A stretch of DNA of 64,000 bases. Source: Halomonas halodenitrificans DSM 735. Lineage in GTDB: Bacteria > Pseudomonadota > Gammaproteobacteria > Pseudomonadales > Halomonadaceae. The notes under the pieces are model-generated. The model was not told the DNA's origin, made no database searches, and worked only from the letters and a program-made list of their open reading frames with translations. The translations under genes and the position numbers were made by a program. How positions within the stretch are numbered: the stretch's first letter is position 1; every line of letters begins with the position of its first letter. The DNA is taken from positions 44,393 to 108,392 of the forward strand of contig NZ_JHVH01000014.1 of NCBI RefSeq assembly GCF_000620045.1, read 5' to 3'. This document shows positions 19,341 to 27,526 of the stretch, piece after piece.

Positions 19341-20348
19341 ATGACGCCGCTATCGCCACCCGAACCACACACCCATGATGGTGAGACGCGCCGTGTGGGC
19401 GTCGAGATCGAGTTCGCGGGTCTGCCGCCACAGGATACCGCCGCCGTGGTTTGCGCGCTGTTCGGCGGCGAGGTTCGGGTGCTCAGCCCCCATCGCCTCA
19501 AGGTCGACGATACTCGCTGGGGTCACTTTACCATCGAGCTCGATACCCAGTACGCCCACCCCGACGCGGAAATACTCGATGCCATGCCCAGCGGCGACAG
19601 CGAGTGGGAGCGCCACCGTCACCGGATGCGGGTCGACTTCCACAGCCGAACCCGAGAACTGATCGGCGATGTCGTCACCGGCCTGGTGCCCACCGAGATC
19701 GTCTGTCCGCCGATCCCCTGGAATGAGCTCGAACGGCTCGACAAGCTGTTCGAGGCGCTGCGCGAGCAAGGCGCCAAGGGTACCGACGCCAGCTTGCTCT
19801 ACGGATTCGGGCTGCACCTCAATCCCGAGGTGCCCAGCCTCGAGGCGGCGAGCCTGCTCGATCATCTACGCGCCTACCTGCTGACCGCCGAGTGGCTGCG
19901 TGAACAGATCGATGTCGACATCACCCGCGAGGTCCTGCCCCATGCCAACCCCTTCCCCAAGGCCTATGCCCTCAAGATCCTGGCTGAGGACTATGCCCCG
20001 GATATCGACACCCTGATCGGCGACTACCTGGCCGATAACCCGACCCGCAACCGCGAGCTCGACATGACCCCGCTGTTTGCCTACCTACGGCCGGACTATC
20101 CTCACGAGCTCTTCCAAAACAAGCTGGTCAAGGCCCGCCCCACCTTCCACTATCGGCTGCCCGACGCGCGCCTCTCGCAGCCGGGGTGGGGCTCGGCGGT
20201 GGAATGGAATCGCTGGCTGGAGGTGGAAAAACTGGCCGCCGACACCGCGACCCTCAGGCGCCGTGCCGCGGGCTACGTGGCCAAGCATACCCGCTCGCCG
20301 CTCACCCGCCTGTGGCTGAGCCTGCGGCGCTGGGTGAAGACGCCATGA
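19341..20348 (+). CDS. Amidoligase-family enzyme
   Basis: A 335-residue protein resembling the 'putative amidoligase enzyme' family, related to COOH-NH2 ligases of the glutamine synthetase/glutamate-cysteine ligase fold. The hallmark strand is VGVEIEFAG (19-27), with metal/ATP-binding acidic residues. Further conserved-looking parts are WGHFTIELDTQY near 64-75, GLVPTEIVCPPIPW near 115-128 and GFGLHLNPEVPS near 155-166. Family members are predicted to ligate amines or amino acids to carboxylates. It overlaps the following glutamine amidotransferase by four bases, the two-gene cassette known for this family. The ATG at 19341 is preferred to 19296 because the earlier start lies close to the divergent channel gene. 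Confidence 0.8.
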   Translation: MTPLSPPEPHTHDGETRRVGVEIEFAGLPPQDTAAVVCALFGGEVRVLSPHRLKVDDTRWGHFTIELDTQYAHPDAEILDAMPSGDSEWERHRHRMRVDFHSRTRELIGDVVTGLVPTEIVCPPIPWNELERLDKLFEALREQGAKGTDASLLYGFGLHLNPEVPSLEAASLLDHLRAYLLTAEWLREQIDVDITREVLPHANPFPKAYALKILAEDYAPDIDTLIGDYLADNPTRNRELDMTPLFAYLRPDYPHELFQNKLVKARPTFHYRLPDARLSQPGWGSAVEWNRWLEVEKLAADTATLRRRAAGYVAKHTRSPLTRLWLSLRRWVKTP

Positions 20349-21055
20349 GCCAGCGCCCCCTGATCGGTATTACCACCTCGGATCGCAAGAGCCATATTGC
20401 CTGGCTCTTCGACTGGTTTGCGGTATGGCGCCACGGTGGGCGGCCCCTGCGGCTATCGCCATCGCGCCCCTGGCCACCCCACCTCGATGGTTTGATCATC
20501 GGCGGCGGTGACGACATCCAGGCCCAGCTCTATGACGCCGAGGTGCAGATCGACGTACGCGTCGACCCCCAGCGCGATGCGCTGGAGCTGGAGCTGCTCG
20601 AGACCTTTATTCCCCGGGGCACGCCGGTGCTCGGCATCTGCCGTGGCGCCCAGCTGATCAACGTCTACCTGGGCGGCACCCTGGACCCGGACATCTATAC
20701 CAGCCACGAGGGACTCAAGCGGCGACGCACCGTGCTGCCGCGCAAGACCGTGGATATCGTCGGTGACAGCCGGCTGCATCGCATCCTGCGGGTCACCTGG
20801 TGTCGCATCAACAGCCTGCATCACCAGGCCGTCAAGCAAGCCGGACGCGGCATCGAGATCGTCGCCCGTGACCGCGACGGCCTGGTGCAAGGCATCGAGT
20901 CCCGCGAGCACGATTTCTTGATCGGCGTCCAGTGGCATCCCGAGTGGCTGATCTTCAATCGCCCCCAACAGCGCCTGATCAGCGCCCTGGTAAGCGCCGC
21001 CCGCAACCCCACCCCCGGGGACTGTCCCCGGGGGTCTGGGGGACTGTCCCCGTGA
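20345..21055 (+). CDS. Class I glutamine amidotransferase (peptidase C26-like), amidoligase partner
   Basis: A 236-residue GATase domain protein. The nucleophile is Cys99 in LGICRGAQ, with His198 and Glu200 in VQWHPEW completing the triad. The sequence GICRGAQLINVYLGGTL is close to gamma-glutamyl-GABA hydrolase (PuuD)-type proteins. Translational coupling (ATGA) with the amidoligase suggests it either delivers ammonia or removes a gamma-glutamyl group for the same product. Its last 12 or so residues (PGDCPRGSGGLSP) are encoded by a tandem DNA repeat and the stop codon lies in the second repeat unit, so the C-terminus appears to have been rewritten by the repeat insertion. Confidence 0.85.
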   Translation: MSQRPLIGITTSDRKSHIAWLFDWFAVWRHGGRPLRLSPSRPWPPHLDGLIIGGGDDIQAQLYDAEVQIDVRVDPQRDALELELLETFIPRGTPVLGICRGAQLINVYLGGTLDPDIYTSHEGLKRRRTVLPRKTVDIVGDSRLHRILRVTWCRINSLHHQAVKQAGRGIEIVARDRDGLVQGIESREHDFLIGVQWHPEWLIFNRPQQRLISALVSAARNPTPGDCPRGSGGLSP

Positions 21056-21095
21056 GGCTGGGGGACTGTCCCCGGGGGTCTGGGGGACTGTCCCC
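21017..21095. repeat. Tandem array of four GGGGACTGTCCCC elements, 22-bp period
   Basis: Identical 13-bp cores begin at 21017, 21039, 21061 and 21083, exactly 22 bp apart. The core is an inverted repeat (GGGGAC-T-GTCCCC). Spacers alternate: units 1 and 3 are the same (GGGGGTCTG), units 2 and 4 differ. The array spans the 3' end of the GATase gene and ends 5 bases before the convergent OsmC stop. The same core recurs at 59587-59662. Confidence 0.95.
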
Positions 21096-21100
21096 GTCAG

Positions 21101-21526
21101 TTAGCCCTCCAGCTTGGCGTCGAGGGTGATCTCGGCATTGAGCAGCTTGGAGATGGGGCAATTCTCCTTGGCCCCATTGGCCGCCTCCTCGAAGGCCGCC
21201 TGATCGGCACCCGGCACTCGGCCCACGGTGGTCAGGTGGACGGCGGTCACCGAGAGGGAGTCCGGATCCAGGGTCACCTTGGCCTGGGTGTCGAGGCTGT
21301 CGGCGGTGTAGCCCGACTCGCCGAGCACCAGCGACAGCGCCATGGTGAAGCAGCCGGCATGAGCCGCGCCGATCATCTCCTCGGGATTGGTGCCCTCGGC
21401 ACCCTCGAAGCGCCGACGGAAGTCATAGGGCGTATCCGCGAGGACACCACTCGGCGTGGAGAGGGTACCGCCGCCCTCCTTCAGGCTGCCCTTCCACTGT
21501 GCGCTGGCAAAGTTTTCAATAGTCAT
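21101..21526 (-). CDS. OsmC-family peroxiredoxin
   Basis: A 141-residue OsmC-type protein that reduces organic hydroperoxides with a Cys pair. The two redox cysteines are Cys59 (AAHAGCF) and Cys123 (ENCPIS), with spacing as in E. coli OsmC; the EGTNPEEMIGAAHAGCF region is the family signature. The N-terminus (GSLKEGGGTLSTPSG) also matches the OsmC rather than the Ohr branch. The start at 21526 is preceded by GAGGAGACG. The gene converges on the amidoligase cassette, with the tandem repeat between them. Confidence 0.92.
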   Translation of the reverse strand: MTIENFASAQWKGSLKEGGGTLSTPSGVLADTPYDFRRRFEGAEGTNPEEMIGAAHAGCFTMALSLVLGESGYTADSLDTQAKVTLDPDSLSVTAVHLTTVGRVPGADQAAFEEAANGAKENCPISKLLNAEITLDAKLEG

Positions 21527-21678
21527 CGACGTCTCCTCGATCGTGGGTCATATGGGCACGCCGGTGATAGGCGTGCGCAGGTCATGCCTGGGTGTCTTGA
21601 TACCTTAGACTATGGAGATGGCGAGCCGCGACGGCAAGGGCGCATTGCATCCTCGACACTCAGCACCCAGAATAAATG

Positions 21679-21720
21679 AAAAGCAATTCCATAAAAGCAA
21701 TTCCATAAAAACAATTCCAT
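21679..21720. repeat. Three tandem 14-bp A-rich repeats before the aldo/keto reductase
   Basis: Units AAAAGCAATTCCAT start at 21679, 21693 and 21707 (the third has A for G), followed directly by AAAAAAAGGG and the start codon at 21740. The array occupies the leader next to the ribosome site, so copy number could influence expression. Confidence 0.85.
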
Positions 21721-21739
21721 AAAAAAAGGGAGCCACCGT

Positions 21740-22624
21740 ATGCTTACCGCCCCCCACGTCACCCTGCCGGCCACCGCCCATGAGCCCGCCGTAATGCTAC
21801 CCACCATCGGCCAGGGCTCCTGGTACATGGGCGAGGGGCTGGCCCCGCGCCGGGAAGAAATACGCGCCCTGCAGCATGGCCTGGCCATGGGGTTGACCCT
21901 GATCGACACCGCCGAGATGTACGCCGACGGCGGTGCCGAAGAGGTGGTTGGAGAGGCCCTGACGGGGCGCCGGGACGAGGCCTTCCTGGTCTCCAAGGTC
22001 TACCCCTGGAACGCCGGGCGCGATTCGGCCATCACCGCCTGCGAACGCAGCCTGCAACGGCTCGGCACCGACCATGTCGACCTCTATCTACTCCACTGGC
22101 CGGGCGGGATACCCCTCGATGAGACCCTCGAGGCCTTCGAGCGCCTGCGCGAAGCAGGCAAGATCCGCCGCTTCGGCGTCTCCAACGTCGATGTCGAGGA
22201 GCTGGCCAAACTCCACGCCCTGCCCGGCGGTTCGGACTGCGCGGTCAACCAGGTGCTCTATCACCTGGGCTCCCGAGGCATCGAGCACTCCCTGCTGCCG
22301 TGGCAACGATGCCACGGCATACCCACCATGGCCTACTGCCCACTGGCCCAGGCCGGCGGCCTGCGCGACGACCTGCTGGATCACCCCGAGGTGATGGCCA
22401 TCGCCGCGCGTCTCGGCGTTACTCCGGCCCAGGTGTTGCTGGCCTGGGTCACCCGCCCGGTAGATGGCGCCCGCGACGTCATCGCCATTCCCAAGGCGGC
22501 CCGCCGCGAGCATGTGGAGCAGAACGCCGCCGCCCTGCACGTTCGCCTCGACGACGAGGCCTACACCCGGCTGGAAGCGGCCTTCCCGGCGCCCTCGCGC
22601 CGAGTGCCGCTGGATATCGTCTAG
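21740..22624 (+). CDS. Aldo/keto reductase
   Basis: A 294-residue NADPH-dependent TIM-barrel oxidoreductase. The catalytic tetrad is visible: Asp56 and Tyr61 (IDTAEMY), Lys86 (LVSKVYPW) and His119 (LYLLHW). The C-terminal IPKAARREHVEQNA segment near 249-262 is the cofactor phosphate site. Family enzymes reduce aldehydes and ketones such as 2,5-diketogluconate or methylglyoxal; the exact substrate is not evident. Translation starts just after a run of three 14-bp repeats and a purine-rich AAAAAAAGGGAG. Confidence 0.92.
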   Translation: MLTAPHVTLPATAHEPAVMLPTIGQGSWYMGEGLAPRREEIRALQHGLAMGLTLIDTAEMYADGGAEEVVGEALTGRRDEAFLVSKVYPWNAGRDSAITACERSLQRLGTDHVDLYLLHWPGGIPLDETLEAFERLREAGKIRRFGVSNVDVEELAKLHALPGGSDCAVNQVLYHLGSRGIEHSLLPWQRCHGIPTMAYCPLAQAGGLRDDLLDHPEVMAIAARLGVTPAQVLLAWVTRPVDGARDVIAIPKAARREHVEQNAAALHVRLDDEAYTRLEAAFPAPSRRVPLDIV

Positions 22625-22645
22625 CCCTACCGGTGGCCAGGGGCT

Positions 22646-23197
22646 CTACGCCTGGCCCCGCAACCTGGCGAGGGCCGTATCGAGTGCGTCATGGCCTTCC
22701 TCGCGCAGCGCCGCCATGTTGCGCTCGGGTATGGCCTCGGGATCGGGATAGTGGGCCAACGCCTGCTCCAGCCCCGCCTCCCGCAGCAGGTGCAGCATCG
22801 GCGAGGGCGAGCGGTTGGTGAAGTTGGCAGGGTCCTCCGGTTCGGCATCCGCGAAGCAGTAGTCCGGGTGGAAGCTGGCCAGCTGATAGGTCCCCTCATA
22901 GCCCTGATCCACCAGCAGCGCCTCGGCCACCTCGAGAAAACCCAGGTAGTCCTCGAAGGCCTCGAGTCCCGGCGCCAGCACCAACAGGGTGGTCTCGATG
23001 GCGGGCGTCTCGTCGAGGCGTTCACACTCGGCCACCAGTGCCAGCAGGGCCCGCTCCCAGTCGCCGGCATCGACCGCCACGTAGCGAATGGTGTCACGGG
23101 CCACCTCACGACCGGCGAAGGGACAGATATTGCGGGGAACCACGAAGGTCTCGACCCACTGGCGGGTCGCGGCAAGGGGATCAGCGGCTGGGGACAT
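22646..23197 (-). CDS. DUF1415 family protein
   Basis: A 183-residue soluble protein. The N-terminal ATRQWVETFVVPRNICPFAG segment (about 10-29, with a conserved Cys) and the FHPDYCFAD motif near 111-119 followed by NFTNRSPSPMLHLLRE are diagnostic of DUF1415, a proteobacterial family without an assigned reaction. The start at 23197 is chosen because it begins just before the conserved domain; a longer frame to 23380 adds Arg-rich sequence overlapping the neighbour. It lies downstream of endonuclease V on the same strand with a 100-bp gap. Confidence 0.85.
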   Translation of the reverse strand: MSPAADPLAATRQWVETFVVPRNICPFAGREVARDTIRYVAVDAGDWERALLALVAECERLDETPAIETTLLVLAPGLEAFEDYLGFLEVAEALLVDQGYEGTYQLASFHPDYCFADAEPEDPANFTNRSPSPMLHLLREAGLEQALAHYPDPEAIPERNMAALREEGHDALDTALARLRGQA

Positions 23198-23297
23198 GGT
23201 CGGCTCGGCACGGAAATGAGCCGCCAGTATAGCGCAGCGGCGGCGCTCCCCGAGGTCTGTTGCCCCTCTGGCGGTGACACGGCGATAGCGTCGCCGG

Positions 23298-23993
23298 CTA
23301 TTGCTGGCCATCGCGACGCGAGGCCAGCCGGTCCGCCAGCCGAGTCGGTTCAGGGAGCTTGGTACGCCGCAGGCACGCAACGACCCACTCGAGGGCGGTA
23401 GTCAGCGAGACCCGGTGGCCGGTGGAAACGAAGATCGGCTTCACCCTGGCCCGCGAACGCAGCACCGCCGCGATCACCTCATCCTCCGGGCCGTCGGCCA
23501 GGGGAGTCCAATCCCCTCGCGCGGGCCCCGGCTCGGCGTGACGCCCGCACAGCCGCGACTTGGCCACACCGATGGTGGGCACATCGAGCCACAGCCCCAG
23601 GTGGCTGGCGACGCCGAGCCGCCGTGGGTGCGCGATGCCCTGGCCATCCACCATCACCAGATCGGGCCGCACGCTCAAGCGTTCGAACGCCGCCAGCGCC
23701 GCCGGCACCTCACGAAACGACAACAGCCCCGGAATATAGGGCATCCGCGTTGGCTCGCGATGCACCACCCGCTCCACCACCGAGATCTCTCCGTCGGCAT
23801 CCGGCGGCCAGGCCAGCACCACCACGGCGGCTCGCGTTATCTCGCCGCCCTGCTCGAAGCCGATATCCACGCCGGCGAGATGACGCACCTCGGCGAGGCG
23901 GTCCTTTCGCTCGATGCGCCCGGCCAGGCCCTTCTGCAGGGCGATGGCGTCTTTCGGCGCCAGGTTCCAGTCGTGCAGGGGGAGCCGCGTCAC
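23298..23993 (-). CDS. nfi: Endonuclease V
   Basis: A 231-residue deoxyinosine 3'-endonuclease that cuts one base 3' to hypoxanthine in DNA. Catalytic residues can be placed: Asp43 in AGVDIGF, the wedge [11 protein letters not shown] (85-95) with Glu95, and Asp116 in [13 protein letters not shown]. Length is as expected. It begins 2 bases after the sulfide:quinone oxidoreductase stop on the same strand and is probably co-transcribed with it; the functional link is unclear. Confidence 0.95.
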   Translation of the reverse strand: MTRLPLHDWNLAPKDAIALQKGLAGRIERKDRLAEVRHLAGVDIGFEQGGEITRAAVVVLAWPPDADGEISVVERVVHREPTRMPYIPGLLSFREVPAALAAFERLSVRPDLVMVDGQGIAHPRRLGVASHLGLWLDVPTIGVAKSRLCGRHAEPGPARGDWTPLADGPEDEVIAAVLRSRARVKPIFVSTGHRVSLTTALEWVVACLRRTKLPEPTRLADRLASRRDGQQ

Positions 23994-23995
23994 GT

Positions 23996-25240
23996 TCAGG
24001 AGGCCTTCAGCGGTTTATGGGCGATATCCGGTGCCTTGCCCTTGAGCATGGTGCCCCAGTAGAAACTCGGCAGCAGGTGCTTCTTGACCACCCAGTAGAA
24101 GCGCGACGCCTTGAAGGGGTCAAGCGGCAGGGTCGGAGTGACCACGCCACCGTAGACGAACTCGGCGATCATCACCTTGCCGTAGGCGGTCACCAGCGGG
24201 CAGGAGGTGTAACCGTCGTAGCTCGCCGTCGGCTCCTGCCCCGCCATCTGGGCCAGCAGGTTGTTCACCGTGACCGGCGCCTGCTTGCGCACCGCCGCGG
24301 CGGTCTTGGAGGTCGGCAGCGAGCTGGCATCGCCCAGCGAGAACACCTTCGGATAGCGCACATGCTGGGTGGTCGCCTTGTCCACCTCGACCCAGCCGGC
24401 GGCATCGGCCAGCGGACTCTCGCGGATCACATCGGGCGCGCATTGGTGTGGCGTGACGTGCAGCAGGTCGAAGGGTTGTTCGACGCGTCGGGACGCGCCG
24501 TCGGCGCCCGTGGTGACGAAGGTCGCCACCTGGCGCTCGCCGTCTACCGCCACCAGGTCGTGGGACAGGGTCACCTCAACGCCATGGTCCCGGGCGACCC
24601 GCTCCAGGGGTGGCACAAAGTCGGGCACGCTGAACAACGCTCCGCCGCCGGAATAGAACTTGAGCGTGCTCTGAGCCTCGAGCCCCTGTCGGCGCAGGTG
24701 GTCGGCGGCGAGATAGGCGATCTTCTGAGGGGCGCCGGCGCACTTCAGGGGCGGGGGCGGCTGGGTAAAGATGGCGTTGCCACCGCGAAATGCCTGCAGG
24801 CACTCCCAGGTGTAGGCCACGCTATCCGCGCTGTAGTTGCTGCACACGCCCTGGGTGCCCAGCGCCTCGACGAGCCCTTCGACCCGCCCCCAGTCGAGCT
24901 TGATGCCCACCGCTACCACCAGGGCGTCATAGTGCAGGCGCCGACCATCCTCCAGGCGCACCGCATCGGCGTCGGGCTCAAAGGTCGCGACCGACGCCTG
25001 GAGCCAGGTCGCGCCCTTGGGCACCACCTCGCGCAGCGGCTTGCTGGTACGCGACAGGTCATAGGTGCCGCCGCCTACCAGGGTAAAGGCGGGTTGGTAG
25101 TAGTGGCGCTCGGCCGGCTCGACAATGACCACGTCCAGACTCGGCTGTCGCCTCAACAGCGCCGCCGCCACCGTGATACCGGCGGTACCACCACCGACGA
25201 TGACCACCTGATGGCGTAGAGTCTCGCTCTGCGAATTCAT
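23996..25240 (-). CDS. Sulfide:quinone oxidoreductase-like flavoprotein
   Basis: A 414-residue FAD enzyme of the disulfide reductase fold. The dinucleotide motif GGGTAG (16-21) opens the protein, and Cys residues in GVCSNYS (about 130) and PLKCAGAP (about 162) match the redox cysteines of sulfide:quinone oxidoreductases. The YTSCPLV...KVMIAEF segment near 345-365 and the aromatic, basic C-terminus ([10 protein letters not shown]) fit a quinone-site membrane-associated end. It would oxidise sulfide to polysulfide and reduce quinone at the inner membrane. The start at 25240 follows AGGAGA. It is divergent from cysJI, which produces sulfide, so coordinate opposite regulation is likely (inference). 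Confidence 0.88.
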   Translation of the reverse strand: MNSQSETLRHQVVIVGGGTAGITVAAALLRRQPSLDVVIVEPAERHYYQPAFTLVGGGTYDLSRTSKPLREVVPKGATWLQASVATFEPDADAVRLEDGRRLHYDALVVAVGIKLDWGRVEGLVEALGTQGVCSNYSADSVAYTWECLQAFRGGNAIFTQPPPPLKCAGAPQKIAYLAADHLRRQGLEAQSTLKFYSGGGALFSVPDFVPPLERVARDHGVEVTLSHDLVAVDGERQVATFVTTGADGASRRVEQPFDLLHVTPHQCAPDVIRESPLADAAGWVEVDKATTQHVRYPKVFSLGDASSLPTSKTAAAVRKQAPVTVNNLLAQMAGQEPTASYDGYTSCPLVTAYGKVMIAEFVYGGVVTPTLPLDPFKASRFYWVVKKHLLPSFYWGTMLKGKAPDIAHKPLKAS

Positions 25241-25714
25241 CAATATCTCCTGATAAAAAGGGATGGGAATGACGATTTCTCCTGCTTTCATTCAACCCCA
25301 AAGAGAAGAAAATAAAAACGAAACTCTTAATACTCAATTGAAATATGCAAAACAATCAATGATATAAACGCCAATCTCGTGAAATTGATATAAAACAAAA
25401 ATGACATTCTATTCATTAATTTTAATCCATATTTCTCATTTTTCGGAGAAAACCCTGCTCGCCTTATCGCCACTTCATATGATGATCAGCTCGAAAAATA
25501 TCACAAAATGATATGAATGATTCCGCAAAACATCGTCCTGCCAGTGGTAGGTTAGCCAGGAAGATTTTTCTACCTCCTGATCGCTCTATTAACGACCCCA
25601 TCCTAAAGGACGGACTTGTGAAACAGACAAGCCAGGTTGACCGGAGAGAACGGGTGTCGAGACCCACCGCCGAATGCTTCTTGAGCTCGGCGCCTTGGCA
25701 AGCCAGGACCTCCG
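25241..25714. promoter_or_regulatory. AT-rich divergent control region between SQR and cysJI
   Basis: This 474-bp gap contains no convincing gene. Its first 270 bases are markedly AT-rich compared with the surroundings. A TTGAAA (25338-25343) and TATAAA (25363-25368) pair with a 19-bp spacer is a possible plus-strand promoter, leaving a leader of about 345 bases for cysJ. Candidate sites for a CysB-type regulator could lie here, but I could not identify a definite operator. Confidence 0.4.
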
Positions 25715-27526
25715 ATGATGATTGACCCCAGCAACTCCCCCCTGACAACCGAGCAGGCGAGCGGCCTGAACCGTCTTCTCGACTCGTTCGAGCCACACCA
25801 GTTCGACTGGCTGGCCGGATTCATTGCCGGGTGGCAGGCGTCCCGGCGCGACGGGCCCGCCGATGCCGCGCTCCCCGCCACGCCCCCTGCCGGTGCCGAG
25901 CAACGCCCCTCACTGACGGTGCTCTACGGCTCCCAGACCGGCAACGCCGAGCACCTGGCCGAGACCCTCGGCGAACGAGCCAGCGCCCATGGCATCGATG
26001 CCCGGGTGGTCGACATGGTCGAGTACAAGCCGCGCCAGCTGAAGAACGAGGCCTTCGTGGTGGTGATCACCTCGACCCATGGCGAGGGCGAACCGCCCGA
26101 CAACGCCCTGGACCTCCATGAGTTCCTTCACGGCCGCAAGGCGCCCTCGCTCAAGCACCTCCAATACGGCGTACTGGCGCTGGGCGACACCAGCTATGAA
26201 CACTTCTGCCAGACCGGGCGCGAATTTGACGAGCGACTCGAGGGCCTCGGCGCCAGCCGCCTGGTGGCCCGGGTCGACTGCGACGTAGACTACGATGACG
26301 CCGCCGAGACATGGTGCAACGCCCTGCTCGAGGCCCTGCAGGGCGAGGTCGGAGCGGCCGGCATCCTCACCGCCGGCGGTGATACGACGACCGGCGCCGA
26401 CGCCGGCCAGCACCACGATCGCCGCCACCCCTTCCCGGCCAGCGTGCTGGAGAACCTGGTGCTCAACGGCCGTGGCTCGGGCAAGGAAACATGGCATATC
26501 GAGCTGTCCCTGGAGGGCTCGGGGCTGAGCTATCAGCCCGGCGATGCCCTGGGCGTCTACCCCCGCAACGATCCCCGCCTGGTGGCCGCCATCATCGAGG
26601 GCCTGGCGCTGGATCCCCAGGCCCCGGTGCGTCTCGACGATACCGACACCACCCTGGCCCAGGCCCTCGGCCATCACCGCGAGATCAGCCCGCTGACTCG
26701 GCCGGTGGTCGAGAAGTGGGCGGCCCTGGGCAACGACGCGACCCTCAACGCCCGGCTCGAGGACCCTGCCGACCTCGTCGCCTGGATGGCGGGACGCGAC
26801 CTGCTCGATCTCATCGAGGCGCACCCGGTGCCGGAATGCTCCCCGGCCACATTGGTCGCGATGCTACGCAAGCTGCCGCCGCGCCTCTACTCGATCGCCT
26901 CCAGTCAGGCGACGGTAGAGGAAGAGGTGCACCTCACCGTCGCCGCGGTGCGCTTTGAGGCCCATGGCCGGCACCGCGAGGGAGTGGCCTCCACCTGGCT
27001 GGCCGACCGGCTCGCGGAGGACGAGAGCGTGCCGGTCTACATCGAGCGCAACAAACACTTCCGGCTGCCCGAGGACGATGACACCCCGGTGATCATGATC
27101 GGCCCGGGCACGGGTATCGCGCCCTTCCGCGCCTTCATGCAGGAACGCGAGGAGCGCGAGGCCGGTGGCGCCAACTGGCTATTCTTCGGCGACCAGCACT
27201 TCCACACCGATTTCCTCTACCAGGCCGAATGGCTGGCCTGGCGTCGCCAGGGGCTGCTCGACCGCCTCGACGTGGCCTTCTCTCGCGACCAGCAAGAAAA
27301 GGTCTACGTTCAACACCGCATCCGCGAGCGTGGCGCCGAGGTATGGCGCTGGCTGGAGCGCGGCGCGCACCTCTACGTGTGCGGCGACGCCGAGGCCATG
27401 GCCCCGGACGTGCATGCGGCGCTGCTTGACGTGATCGTCGAGGCGGGTGGCAAGAGCCGCGAGGACGCCACCGACTACCTGCGGGAATTGACCCGCCAGA
27501 AACGCTACCAGCGGGATATCTACTGA
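25715..27526 (+). CDS. cysJ: Sulfite reductase (NADPH) flavoprotein alpha subunit
   Basis: A 603-residue diflavin reductase that passes electrons from NADPH through FAD and FMN to CysI in assimilatory sulfate reduction. An N-terminal flavodoxin domain shows the FMN loop LYGSQTGNAEH (70-80) and TSTHGEGEPPDN near 124. A connecting and FAD domain follows (RLYSIASS near 390, GVASTWLAD), then the NADPH site MIGPGTGIAPFRAFMQER near 460. The protein ends in KRYQRDIY, as in enterobacterial CysJ. ATG codons at 25715 and 25718 are both possible. It overlaps cysI by one base. Confidence 0.96.
   Translation: MMIDPSNSPLTTEQASGLNRLLDSFEPHQFDWLAGFIAGWQASRRDGPADAALPATPPAGAEQRPSLTVLYGSQTGNAEHLAETLGERASAHGIDARVVDMVEYKPRQLKNEAFVVVITSTHGEGEPPDNALDLHEFLHGRKAPSLKHLQYGVLALGDTSYEHFCQTGREFDERLEGLGASRLVARVDCDVDYDDAAETWCNALLEALQGEVGAAGILTAGGDTTTGADAGQHHDRRHPFPASVLENLVLNGRGSGKETWHIELSLEGSGLSYQPGDALGVYPRNDPRLVAAIIEGLALDPQAPVRLDDTDTTLAQALGHHREISPLTRPVVEKWAALGNDATLNARLEDPADLVAWMAGRDLLDLIEAHPVPECSPATLVAMLRKLPPRLYSIASSQATVEEEVHLTVAAVRFEAHGRHREGVASTWLADRLAEDESVPVYIERNKHFRLPEDDDTPVIMIGPGTGIAPFRAFMQEREEREAGGANWLFFGDQHFHTDFLYQAEWLAWRRQGLLDRLDVAFSRDQQEKVYVQHRIRERGAEVWRWLERGAHLYVCGDAEAMAPDVHAALLDVIVEAGGKSREDATDYLRELTRQKRYQRDIY

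Noticed and set aside
19247..19501. Longer 870-residue version of the MscS channel starting at 19501
   Set aside because: The extra 85 residues lie over the divergent amidoligase gene, have low-quality Arg/Ser-rich sequence and no ribosome site; 19246 gives a signal peptide with GGAGATG upstream.
21017..21095. Array resembling a short CRISPR
   Set aside because: Units are only 21-22 bp with 8-9-bp near-identical spacers, no cas genes lie nearby, and the array overlaps a coding region; it is a tandem repeat, not CRISPR.
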